From Streptomyces sp. CB01201 (GTDB taxonomy: Bacteria; Actinomycetota; Actinomycetes; Streptomycetales; Streptomycetaceae): a stretch of 64,000 nt of DNA. How positions within the stretch are numbered: the stretch's first letter is position 1; each line of letters opens with the position of its first letter. This document shows, in pieces, positions 1-7,872 of the stretch. The position numbers and the translations under genes are program-made. The stretch is taken from assembly GCF_002803085.1 (NCBI RefSeq), contig NZ_NNBJ01000011.1:275161-339160 (forward strand). Direction: 5' to 3'. The notes under the pieces are model-generated. The model had not been told where the DNA came from. It ran no database searches and saw nothing but the letters and a program-made list of their open reading frames with translations.

Positions 1-1865
1 TGGATGATCGACCAGACGGCCGACGCGACCGTCTTGATCCCGTTCCAGACCGAGCCGAAGAACGCACTGATCGCGTTCCAGACGGAGATCGCTGTCCCGA
101 TGATCTGCGTGTGGAAGTGATTCCAGATCGCGACGATCGCGGCGACGAACGGCATGAAGATCACGAACAGGAGCGGCCACCACTTGCGGAAGAACCCGGC
201 AATGGCATTCCACACGGTTTGCGTGATGCCCCACAGGAAGTTCCAGCCGGCGACCAGTGGATCGACCACCGTGTGCCACGCGGCCGAGAGAAACCCGGCA
301 ATGGCATTCCAGACGCCCATCACCGTGCCGGAAATGCTGTGCCACACCGACGTTGCGACGCTCGCGATCGACTGCCACACCGACGCCAGGAAGTGCCCGA
401 CACTTTCCGCGACACTCTTGATCGCACCCCACACCGTGGACCAGTGCGTGGCCAGGGCGACGATGGCCGCGACCAGCGCGACCACGCCCAGAATGATCCA
501 GGTCACAGGATTCACAGCGGCGGCGGCAGCCATGCTGTAGAGCGATGCCGTTAGGGCGGCGATCGAGAACACAAGGACGCCGCCGATGATCCCGGCCGCG
601 ACCTTCGCCGCCATCGAGTGCTTGGCGATCCACGACGCGCTGGTGGCCAGGACCCCGATGATCTGCTGCACGTAGGGCATGAGGACTTGGCCGATCTGAA
701 TGCCCAGTGCCTCCATGGAGGCCTTGCCCTCGGCCACCTTCTGGTTGAAGTTCTTCTGAACGTCCGCCCAGCCCTCAATGCTCTTGCCGCCTGCCTTGAC
801 GTGCTCGTCTACGCCCGCGATGTTGGCCTTGAAGGTCTCCATGTGGGAGCCGGTCAGCTGAAGGGCGCCCATCATCGACTTCGTGCCGCCAACCATCGTG
901 GCCAAGGCGCCGATGTAGGTCTTCTGGCTGCCAGAGAGCTTGTTGAGCTGGCCCTGGAAATCCTTGGAGTTCGCCGAGGCTTTTTGCAGGGTGTCGATCA
1001 AAACGGTGCCGCTCGGGCCCATCTTGTTCTTGATCGCGTCCGTCAGCGTCGTCAACGTTGCGGCGAGGCCCTGGCTCCCCAGTTCCTTCTCGACGTCGAT
1101 GGCGTTGAGGCCCAGCCCCTTCATCGTTGTCGCGGCCTTGGGCAAGACATTAGAGAGCTGGCCGATCGTCTGCCGCAGGTACGTCGCGGCGACCGCCGCC
1201 GGCGTGCCCTGGGCGGTCATGGTGGCCATCGCGCCCATGACCTCGTTCAGACGCACCCCGGCCGCCGCGGCCACCGGCAGGATGCTGCTCATCGACCCGG
1301 CGAGGGCTTCGAGGTTGGTCTTGCCCTCAGCCTCCGTCGCGATCAGCGCGTTCATCGCGGTCGTGGCGTCACCGCTGGACATCTTGTACGCGTTCATCGC
1401 GGTCGTGACCGCATCCGTGGTGGTGTGCAAATCGGCGGCGCCGACCTTGGCACCCTCGGCCGACACCTTCAGCACCTTCAGGGCGTCCGCGCCGTGGTAG
1501 CCCGCCGACTCCACCATGTAGAGACCGGCCGTGAGCTGGGACGTGGACTGGCCGACCTCGCCCGCCATCGCGAGGATGCCGTCGCCAACCATCTTCATGT
1601 TGGAGGCGGCTTCGCCCGCGCCGGTGCGGACGCGGGTCATCTGGACCTGGAAGTCGCCCGCCATCTTGACGGTGGCCACGGCCGCGGCGCCCGCCGCGAC
1701 ACCGAGGCCCAGGAGGGCGGCCTTGCCCATCATTCCGGTGCGGGCGAAAGCTCCGGCTCCTGCCGCGTCGACCTCGGCGAGCTGCGTCTTGACGCCGGTC
1801 GCCGCTGCCCTGACCCCGGCGAAGGAGCCGATGAACTCGATGAATACCGGAGGAAGTGCGCCCAT
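1..1865 (-). CDS. Phage tail tape measure protein (C-terminus outside window)
   Basis: Sets tail length and is ejected with the DNA in siphoviruses. About 621 codons are visible from an ATG at 1865; the gene continues past position 1. The N-terminal 300 residues resemble the TP901/PhageMin_Tail tape-measure domain (Ala/Gly/Met-rich helices). Around residues 420-480 is a hydrophobic stretch, and after it tryptophan-containing repeats of the W-x-x-I type recur every 11 to 30 residues, as is usual for these proteins. It follows the tail tube and chaperone genes in the normal tail order, with one extra gene between. Translated by hand on the minus strand. Confidence 0.93.
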   Translation of the reverse strand, partial: MGALPPVFIEFIGSFAGVRAAATGVKTQLAEVDAAGAGAFARTGMMGKAALLGLGVAAGAAAVATVKMAGDFQVQMTRVRTGAGEAASNMKMVGDGILAMAGEVGQSTSQLTAGLYMVESAGYHGADALKVLKVSAEGAKVGAADLHTTTDAVTTAMNAYKMSSGDATTAMNALIATEAEGKTNLEALAGSMSSILPVAAAAGVRLNEVMGAMATMTAQGTPAAVAATYLRQTIGQLSNVLPKAATTMKGLGLNAIDVEKELGSQGLAATLTTLTDAIKNKMGPSGTVLIDTLQKASANSKDFQGQLNKLSGSQKTYIGALATMVGGTKSMMGALQLTGSHMETFKANIAGVDEHVKAGGKSIEGWADVQKNFNQKVAEGKASMEALGIQIGQVLMPYVQQIIGVLATSASWIAKHSMAAKVAAGIIGGVLVFSIAALTASLYSMAAAAAVNPVTWIILGVVALVAAIVALATHWSTVWGAIKSVAESVGHFLASVWQSIASVATSVWHSISGTVMGVWNAIAGFLSAAWHTVVDPLVAGWNFLWGITQTVWNAIAGFFRKWWPLLFVIFMPFVAAIVAIWNHFHTQIIGTAISVWNAISAFFGSVWNGIKTVASAVWSII

Positions 1866-1905
1866 GCCGGATCACCCCCGTCCGGCTGGTGCTGCTATCG
1901 AGTTG

Positions 1906-2379
1906 TCAGGCGCGGATCGCTTTCGCCCACGCCAGTTCCCAGGCGGCGGCCATCTTCGGCTCGGCCGCCCTCACACCAGGCTTGATGTATGGGTACTTGT
2001 CCTCGACCTGCCGCTTGTACAGGTTCTGGAGCTTTCCGCCCGCACCGACGCCGCCCTGGAAGCCACCCTCGGGTAGCGGCTTGGGCCGTCGGACGCCACC
2101 AATGCCGCCTGAGAGACGGCCGGTCAGCCGGCCGGGGCCCCCGGACTTGGAGACGTGGTGCGGCGAGAGGTGGAGTTTCACCGAGTCGCCGGTTCGGGCC
2201 GACTTGCCGCGATGGTCCCAGCGGGGACGGCCGCGCATTTTGGCTTTGATCGACGACTTGGCCGCACTCTGCGACGCCTTCAGCGCCTTGAGAGAAGCGA
2301 GCTCGATCCGCTTGTCCATCGCGGTGATGGCGGCGATGCCTTCCTTGGTGCCTCGTACAACTGCGCCCAGTTCACCCAC
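1906..2379 (-). CDS. HK97 gp10-like / minor tail protein
   Basis: 157 residues, basic, with a Lys/Arg-rich middle and a C-terminal P-Y-I-K-P-G-V motif followed by an Ala-rich helix. This resembles HK97 gp10-type neck or tail-completion proteins, which end in a similar H/Y-P-F/Y-x-x-P block. Start GTG at 2379 overlaps the end of the preceding chaperone reading frame. The position, between chaperone and tape measure rather than between connector and tube, is unusual for gp10, so the assignment is tentative and it may be another minor tail protein. Confidence 0.55.
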   Translation of the reverse strand: MGELGAVVRGTKEGIAAITAMDKRIELASLKALKASQSAAKSSIKAKMRGRPRWDHRGKSARTGDSVKLHLSPHHVSKSGGPGRLTGRLSGGIGGVRRPKPLPEGGFQGGVGAGGKLQNLYKRQVEDKYPYIKPGVRAAEPKMAAAWELAWAKAIRA

Positions 2380-2577
2380 GGGCCGCCCGCCTTTCCTGCT
2401 CGGCGCGCACCTTGGCGACGGTGTTGTCGATGGCGAGCAGCCAGTCGAGGTCGACGGCCGACTGCTGCTCCAGGTCGGAGGGCAGGCAGTGCAGCATCGT
2501 GCACAGCCGCCACGTCCGGTACTCCTCGTCAGGAATCTCGTGTGACCTGTACTCGAACGACCCCTCCAGAACCCCCC
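2372..2577 (-). CDS. Tail assembly chaperone, C-terminal extension in the -1 frame
   Basis: Directly after the stop of the first chaperone the -1 frame stays open for about 70 codons and gives a normal-looking acidic/basic sequence (contains E-Y-R-T-W-R-L and D-L-D-W-L-L) ending at 2372. The frame is also open upstream inside the first chaperone gene. No credible start codon with an RBS exists for it; the first ATG would give only about 45 residues. This is the layout of lambda G/GT-type tail chaperones, where a programmed -1 frameshift makes a longer protein. The expected fusion would be roughly 219 residues. I see no canonical slippery heptamer. Confidence 0.6.
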
Positions 2578-3030
2578 TCAGGCGCTGGAGGGCCCGGTAG
2601 GGGACGCCGGGTCCGGGTCCGGCTGAAAGTTCGGATTCAGCGCGTGCTGGTACGGCGCGACCGCCTGGTGCAGTTCGTCGAGAGCAGCTGTGGGCAGATC
2701 GAGGACGTTCTCCGCCGTGACAGCGAAGTCCCAGCTCCAGCCGCGCACGGCAGCCATCACGAGCTGATCCTGAAGCTCCTGAAGCACGTCGAACGCGTCA
2801 CCGATCGATGCGGCGATCTTCAGCTGGTCATCGGCCGACAGGTGCTCGGTGCCGCCCCGCGCTTGGGCCTCCTGGATCGCTTCGAGGAATGCGGGGTAGC
2901 TCGTGAGGCGCGCGGTGAGGCGCTTGATCGGGCGCCGCATCCGCTCGGTGATGTCACAGACGGGCCGCAGGTCGGCCCACCCGCCAGGCAGCGGGACGCG
3001 GTTGGCCTGCGTAATGTCGAGGTCTGTCAC
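2578..3030 (-). CDS. Tail assembly chaperone (G-like)
   Basis: 150 residues; GTG start at 3030 overlaps the tail tube stop (GTGA). Position between tail tube and tape measure, an acidic helical sequence and a Pro/Asp-rich C-terminus fit the first of the two tail assembly chaperones that bind the tape measure during tail assembly. The second chaperone frame follows in -1. Function is inferred from gene order, since chaperone sequences are poorly conserved. Confidence 0.65.
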   Translation of the reverse strand: MTDLDITQANRVPLPGGWADLRPVCDITERMRRPIKRLTARLTSYPAFLEAIQEAQARGGTEHLSADDQLKIAASIGDAFDVLQELQDQLVMAAVRGWSWDFAVTAENVLDLPTAALDELHQAVAPYQHALNPNFQPDPDPASPTGPSSA

Positions 3031-3995
3031 TTGTACGTCCCCGTGGCGAGTGCGTTCTGGAGGGTGACCTTGATCGGCGAGTAGCCGCCGCTGCCGCCGA
3101 CGTCGGTGGTGTTGGCGACCGCCTCGTAGTCCACCGACAAGGCGATGTAGTCCTTGCTGCGTTCGATGTCGGCGGCGGTGAACGCGCACTTCGTCATGTG
3201 CAGCTTGACCTGCACGGCGGAAGCGCCGGCGCCCTGGGCATAGTTGATGTCCAGAGCGGGCTGGGAGTTGTTCAGGTAGTTCAGGAGCTGGGTGTCGTCC
3301 TCCATGACCAGCGTCAGCTTGCCGCTGACCGACACCGGCCCAGACCATAGGGCGTAGGGCGCCTGGGTGCTGTCGACCGTATTGATCGCGTCGACGGAGC
3401 GCTTGATGGTGCACTCGCCATCGATCAAGGTGAGGTTCGACGAGCCACCGATGGTGACCGCGCCGACCCAGCCCGCCAACGGCGTGACCGCTGTGTACGA
3501 CGGGGTCGGAGCCGACGCCGTAGCGGAGCCAAGTGCGACCGCCTTCGCCGAGTACGTCAGCAGGCCGTCGCCGGAGAACTTCAGCCCGACCTCGCTGATC
3601 TTGGCGCCCGCATACTGGCGGGTGGTGATCGCGTAGTAGTCCGACAACGTGTAGGACGGCGGCTGGCCCGTACCGGTGTTCAGGACGGCCATGGCGTGCG
3701 TGTACGGGGCGGAGGCCCCGGTCGTCGTCACGTCGCCGAGGACACCCGCGAGCGGGAAGCCGATGGTGTCGGGGAAGACGTCGCCGTCGAAGTCATACTC
3801 GGACATCAAGGTCCCGGCGATCTTGTTGTAGGAGTCGACCATCGAGCCGCGCTGGCCCGCGTCCTCAAGGAAGTCCTGCTTGTCCTTCGGCTTCATGCTC
3901 TTGACGGGGATGAAGGCCGTCGCGGCCACGGGCGTGCCGAACACCGACTCCTTCGCGATCCCCAGGAATGACCGGAACGTGGGCTGCGGCATCAC
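3027..3995 (-). CDS. Major tail (tube) protein
   Basis: 322 residues, rich in Thr, Ser, Gly and Val with a beta-strand pattern. The N-terminus (F-R-S-F-L-G-I-A-K-E-S-V-F-G-T-P) is typical of siphovirus tail tube proteins, which begin with a short segment followed by G-T-P and V-K. It forms the stacked rings of the tail. GTG start at 3995 overlaps the stop of a 54-residue gene by 4 bases, so the two are translationally coupled. The size fits the family. Confidence 0.85.
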   Translation of the reverse strand: MMPQPTFRSFLGIAKESVFGTPVAATAFIPVKSMKPKDKQDFLEDAGQRGSMVDSYNKIAGTLMSEYDFDGDVFPDTIGFPLAGVLGDVTTTGASAPYTHAMAVLNTGTGQPPSYTLSDYYAITTRQYAGAKISEVGLKFSGDGLLTYSAKAVALGSATASAPTPSYTAVTPLAGWVGAVTIGGSSNLTLIDGECTIKRSVDAINTVDSTQAPYALWSGPVSVSGKLTLVMEDDTQLLNYLNNSQPALDINYAQGAGASAVQVKLHMTKCAFTAADIERSKDYIALSVDYEAVANTTDVGGSGGYSPIKVTLQNALATGTYK

Positions 3996-4156
3996 TCACC
4001 ATCCTTCGGTGCGGCCTTGGCGGCCTTGGAGCGGGTCGGCTGCCAGCGGCCGTCTCCCGGGTCTTCGTCGAGGTCGGCCGACAGGCCGGGAACGGCCTCG
4101 ATGCCGAGGCTGGGGTAGTAGCGGGCGTCATCGCCCCGGTACGTGAATGCGGGCAT
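3992..4156 (-). CDS. Small conserved phage protein, 54 aa
   Basis: ATG at 4156 is preceded by an AGGAGG-like RBS. The 54-residue protein has a Tyr-rich start (T-Y-R-G-D-D-A-R-Y-Y-P) and a Lys/Ala-rich end. It lies between the tail-terminator-like gene and the tail tube and overlaps the latter by 4 bases. Small genes of this kind are common ahead of tail tube genes in actinophages. No function assigned. Confidence 0.6.
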   Translation of the reverse strand: MPAFTYRGDDARYYPSLGIEAVPGLSADLDEDPGDGRWQPTRSKAAKAAPKDGE

Positions 4157-4165
4157 GCCGCCCTC

Positions 4166-4633
4166 CTAGACGCGCTGGTAGCAGGAGATCTGCATAGGGG
4201 TAATGCAGTGGCGGCCCTTATGCTCGTCGTCCCACGCCACTTCGTGGGAGCTGGCCGTGGGCCGCGCCGACAGCACGGCGCCGCCGAGCGTCGGATCGGA
4301 CCGCACCACGGCACAGACCGCATCGAACAAGGCGACACTGCGGGCGAACACGCGCTGCGGATAGTCGCCGCCGCGGTAGACGTCGATCGTGATGTCGACG
4401 TCGTAGGACTCTTCCAGCCAGCCCGGTCCGCCGGAGCCGACCATGCTGGACACGGCGTCCTGCCTGCTGACCTTGCCGATGGCCACGATGTCGGCGGGCT
4501 GGAAGGGGCCCGGCTCGTCGAAGCACACCAGCAGCTGCTCGCCGGGAAAGTCCGGATCCGGGGTGAGCATCGCGGTGAGCTGGTCGAAGAGGTACTGGCG
4601 TGCGGCGGGCGCCGACGAGGTGGGAATGGTCAT
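4166..4633 (-). CDS. Tail terminator / neck protein
   Basis: 155 residues from ATG 4633, which overlaps the upstream connector stop (ATGA). The sequence has an N-terminal helix (Y-L-F-D-Q-L-T-A-M-L), a beta-strand pair (Q-L-L-V-C-F-D) and a Y-D-V-D-I-T-I-D-V strand, the pattern of tail terminator proteins of the lambda gpU/HK97 gp11 type. Position between the head-tail connector and the tail tube supports this. The longer in-frame upstream extension is shadow coding inside the connector gene. Confidence 0.65.
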   Translation of the reverse strand: MTIPTSSAPAARQYLFDQLTAMLTPDPDFPGEQLLVCFDEPGPFQPADIVAIGKVSRQDAVSSMVGSGGPGWLEESYDVDITIDVYRGGDYPQRVFARSVALFDAVCAVVRSDPTLGGAVLSARPTASSHEVAWDDEHKGRHCITPMQISCYQRV

Positions 4634-5238
4634 CAGGCGATCCCCGGGGGGCGTCGGAAGGGCTGCCACAGTTCCAGCACTCGGGCCGGCAGGGCGAACC
4701 CGGTTGGCACGGCGGACACTTCGCCGTCCAGACCGGCGCCCCCGAACTGGGGGCGTCCGCCCTGCTGGGTGAGCTGCCACAGGTGCCGGATCAGTTCCAA
4801 GGCGCCGAGGCGGACCGCCGGAGAGACCATGCCGAGGCGGCCGGCCACGTACTGGACGACGATGTTCTTCGACCCGAAGGCGAAGATTGTCGCGTCGCCA
4901 CCCAGGGCCCGGCGGGTGAGCTGCCCGGTGTCGTAGTCGACGGTGAAGCCGAAAGCGTTGGACTGTCCGCCCAGGGGCTGTTCGGTCAGGGTGTAGCTGG
5001 ACAGGCCGTAGTACTCGGTGACCGAGGTGACGGAGGCGAGCGGCAGCCAGTCCACGGTGATGCTGGTGGTGCCGCCGTCGAACGCCTGCATATACGACTC
5101 GGGGAAAACCGGGCCGATCACGTCCCTGGCAAGGTCCCCGGCAGCGTCGATGAACCCCTGCAATTCGGCGTCCTGGCTCGTGTCGGAGACCGGCATGTTG
5201 AGGTGGAGCTTCACCGACGACAGGTCGACGATCGACAC
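4633..5238 (-). CDS. Head-tail connector protein (gp6-like)
   Basis: 201 residues from GTG 5238. Features: an N-terminal helix region with D-A-E-L-Q-G-F-I-D-A-A-G, a strand-rich middle (V-D-W-L-P-L-A-S-V-T-S-V-T-E-Y-Y-G) and a C-terminal L-I-R-H-L-W-Q helix. This matches HK97 gp6-type connector proteins that attach under the portal. A start upstream of 5238 would only add shadow sequence from the neighbouring gene. Overlaps the next gene by ATGA. Confidence 0.8.
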   Translation of the reverse strand: MSIVDLSSVKLHLNMPVSDTSQDAELQGFIDAAGDLARDVIGPVFPESYMQAFDGGTTSITVDWLPLASVTSVTEYYGLSSYTLTEQPLGGQSNAFGFTVDYDTGQLTRRALGGDATIFAFGSKNIVVQYVAGRLGMVSPAVRLGALELIRHLWQLTQQGGRPQFGGAGLDGEVSAVPTGFALPARVLELWQPFRRPPGIA

Positions 5239-5251
5239 CGAAACCCCCTGG

Positions 5252-5554
5252 CTAGTCGGCCTTGTTGGGGGCCTTGGCGGCAGCGGTGTTGCGCCTGGGG
5301 CCGCTGGAGCCGGTGACCTCTTCCAGGCGGCGTCCGGTCTCGCGGATCTCCACCGCGATCGGCGTCGCAACGTGCTGCCCGTCGATCTCGACGGTGGCCG
5401 GGTCGACCAGTCCGCGCATCTCCGCGACGGCCTGGAGCACGTCGTCCTTCATGGCGGTGAGGTCGCGCTTGATGCTGTCGGCGAGCTCGTGGTCGATGTC
5501 CTTGACCTGGTCCCACTTGTCGAGGAGACCCTTGGCGATGTTGATGGGGTTCAT
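5252..5554 (-). CDS. Small structural-region protein, 100 aa
   Basis: 100 residues, charged and helical (contains K-G-L-L-D-K-W and H-E-L-A-D-S-I-K), lying between the major capsid and connector genes. ATG 5554 follows a GGAGGG RBS. No recognised domain. The position is where some HK97-like phages keep a small head or accessory protein. Confidence 0.65.
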   Translation of the reverse strand: MNPINIAKGLLDKWDQVKDIDHELADSIKRDLTAMKDDVLQAVAEMRGLVDPATVEIDGQHVATPIAVEIRETGRRLEEVTGSSGPRRNTAAAKAPNKAD

Positions 5555-5621
5555 GGGGTGCCCTCCAGGGCGTGAACCGGCGGCGGGCAGCCCTCACTGC
5601 CCGCCGCCGGGATCGGGGGGA

Positions 5622-6992
5622 TCAGAACGTCGGAGTGACCGAGCCGGTGCCGGTGATCGTCGCGATCGATGCCGGGTAGCGGCCCGCCTGGAAGCTGACG
5701 TAGTTGTAGAGCCGCACGAACAGCGACAGCTGGTTCGCATACGTCTGCTCGAAGGCTTCAGCGCGGACCGAGCCCTCCCACAGGTAGATGTCGGGCATGC
5801 GAGCCACCAGGATCACGTCCTGGTTGGTTCCGGCGCCCAGGTTCGTCGCCAGGTTGGCGTCCGTGTACACGGGCAGGCCGAGCATCTCCCCGACGTGGCC
5901 CTGAGCGGCCAGCGCCCCGGGCACGCCCGTCGCGTTCATCGGGCCGTTGGCCGTGGGCACCACCAGCGGGCGGTTCGAGGAGTCGGACTGCGCCATCGCC
6001 CACGCCCAGCGGCGCGGGTGCATGATGATGTGCGTCGGCGGCAGGAAGCGGGCACCGTGGATCGCGGAGACGGCCGCGCCGATCGACGAGTACATGCCGC
6101 CCGCGCCACCAAGCGCCGGCGTCGCCTGAGTCCAGGCCACGCTGTTCGTGCCCGCCAGGGTCGTGATGCCGGTGACCTGGCCGCTGGAGCCAGACCCGGC
6201 CAGCACCTGGAGGTCGGCCTTCTTCGCGTAGTCCGCCGCCAGGTCGCCGAGGACCAGGTCGTCGACGTTCAGCGGGGACTGCTCGACCAACTGCATCGAC
6301 ATCGTCTGGCCGCCGGCGATCGTGATGACCGGCGAGGACACCGACGTGGTCGTCATATCGGTGTTCTGGACAGCCGAGTTCTGTGTGGCCTGCACGGCCG
6401 CGGCGGTACCGGTGAGCACCTTGGGGATGTTGATGCTGTTGGTGCCCGGCGGGACGTCGCCCTGCACGCACAGGTCCGCAGTCACGCGGCCGGCGCGCGC
6501 CAGCGCTACGAATTGGTCTTCCAGCCACAGGGGCGGCACGAACTCGCCGCCCGCGCCCGCGGTGGTGGAGATCGCGCGGGCCTCGGCGACCATGCGGTCG
6601 TTACGGCGCAGCCGCTCGATCGCCGCGCTGTCGCCGGTGCGCCGCGCCTGGTACAGGTCACGGAAGTAGGACTGGCCGCCAGTGCCGGAGCGGTAGACCT
6701 GCGGCTCGGTGACCGAGGTACCGGCCGCGGCGCGCCGGGTCTCGGGCTCGGGGGCCGCGTACCGCTTGGCGACCTCGGCGGCAGCCTCGTCGGCACGGAT
6801 CTGCTCATCGAGCTCGCCGATCCGGGCGTCGATGGCACGGATCTCGCCCTCGCCGGTGTCGAACTTGGCCTTCTCGTCGTCGGTGAGCGCGGTGCGCTCC
6901 TCGGTGGCTACGGTCTCCAGGATCGCGTCGAGGGCAGCACGCTGCTCGGCACGCTTCTCCTGGAGAGCCTTGATCATGTCCCGCTTGTTCAC
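5622..6992 (-). CDS. Major capsid protein, HK97 fold
   Basis: 456 residues from GTG 6992 (RBS AGAGGAG). Residues 1 to about 110 are charged coiled coil (A-L-Q-E-K-R-A-E-Q-R), the scaffolding delta domain normally removed by the prohead protease encoded next door. The rest carries HK97-fold blocks: an E-F-V-P-P-L-W-L-E segment near the maturation site, I-N-I-P-K, the A-D-Y-A-K-K-A-D spine helix region and a C-terminal A-F-E-Q-T-Y-A-N-Q-L-S-L-F-V-R. Protease and portal genes follow in standard order. Confidence 0.93.
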   Translation of the reverse strand: MNKRDMIKALQEKRAEQRAALDAILETVATEERTALTDDEKAKFDTGEGEIRAIDARIGELDEQIRADEAAAEVAKRYAAPEPETRRAAAGTSVTEPQVYRSGTGGQSYFRDLYQARRTGDSAAIERLRRNDRMVAEARAISTTAGAGGEFVPPLWLEDQFVALARAGRVTADLCVQGDVPPGTNSINIPKVLTGTAAAVQATQNSAVQNTDMTTTSVSSPVITIAGGQTMSMQLVEQSPLNVDDLVLGDLAADYAKKADLQVLAGSGSSGQVTGITTLAGTNSVAWTQATPALGGAGGMYSSIGAAVSAIHGARFLPPTHIIMHPRRWAWAMAQSDSSNRPLVVPTANGPMNATGVPGALAAQGHVGEMLGLPVYTDANLATNLGAGTNQDVILVARMPDIYLWEGSVRAEAFEQTYANQLSLFVRLYNYVSFQAGRYPASIATITGTGSVTPTF

Positions 6993-7149
6993 GGGGGCTC
7001 CTCTGGTCGAGATGGGCGTGCCTGCCGTCGAAACGGGTGGTGGTCCGGGTGGTGCCCCAACTGGCGGGGTCCGGCGCGGACTCCGGCGCGTGGCCGGGCA
7101 GGCGGAAAACCCGGCAGCCGAACGGCTCCGGGTGGTCTGTGGGGTGCGG

Positions 7150-7872
7150 CTACAGGGCCAGGGCGCGGGCCCGGCGCCGGTACAGGTCCAGGTCGGCCGG
7201 ATGCGGCAGCGGCTCGTCCTCGACGGCCGGCGCCTCGCGCTCGGCGAACTCGCCGGCGAGCCGATCGAAGACCTCGCGGCGCTCGTCCGGACCGAGACGC
7301 TGGAGATGCCCAGCAAGATCACGGGCGTTGAGCTGTGCGCCCGCCGTGTGCGGGTTCGCGCCGTAGTTGACGACGCTGACGTCGCCCTTGTTCAAGTTCA
7401 CTTCGAGGATGTCGCGCTGCTCGAAGTCCGGGGACCACTGCTGGCGGGTCACCCAGAACGCGAACGACATCTCGTCGAGGTCGCCGCGCTCCATCGCCGA
7501 ACGCAGCGACTGCACGGCCGGGTTCGACGGGTCCAGGCGGGCCTCGGTGTGCAGACCACTGGAATCCTCCGCCAGCTGGAGCGTGCCGCTCTTGGTGCGG
7601 GCCAGCGTCATCCCGGAGTGATTGACCAGGAACGGCACGTCGGCGGACTCGCTAAGGGTCTTCTTGAAGGCGCCAGACCGCACGACCTCCGTGTACGGGC
7701 CAAGCCAGTCCTGCATCTCGTAGGACGCCTCCGTCACGCAGGCGTACCCGGTGAACGTCAGGACGTCGCCGCCCGTCCCGTCGGGCGCCGAGCGCAGCTC
7801 GATCCCCTTGAAGGGCATGCCGCGGCGCTCGACGGCGGCGGGCTTCACATCGCGTGCGCTGAGGTCCATCAC
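7150..7872 (-). CDS. Prohead maturation protease (U35, HK97 type)
   Basis: Cleaves the capsid delta domain during head maturation. Up to 240 residues. Conserved catalytic positions of the HK97 protease family are visible: His85 in F-L-V-N-H and Ser136 in D-E-M-S-F-A-F, plus the following V-S-V-V-N-Y-G block. GTG 7872 and ATG 7869 both overlap the portal stop; ATG has slightly better spacing from AGGAG. Located between portal and capsid as expected. Confidence 0.92.
   Translation of the reverse strand: MMDLSARDVKPAAVERRGMPFKGIELRSAPDGTGGDVLTFTGYACVTEASYEMQDWLGPYTEVVRSGAFKKTLSESADVPFLVNHSGMTLARTKSGTLQLAEDSSGLHTEARLDPSNPAVQSLRSAMERGDLDEMSFAFWVTRQQWSPDFEQRDILEVNLNKGDVSVVNYGANPHTAGAQLNARDLAGHLQRLGPDERREVFDRLAGEFAEREAPAVEDEPLPHPADLDLYRRRARALAL

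Noticed and set aside
618-1985. Plus-strand frame over the tape measure gene
   Set aside because: Low-complexity His/Arg/Gly shadow; the minus strand gives a typical tape measure protein.
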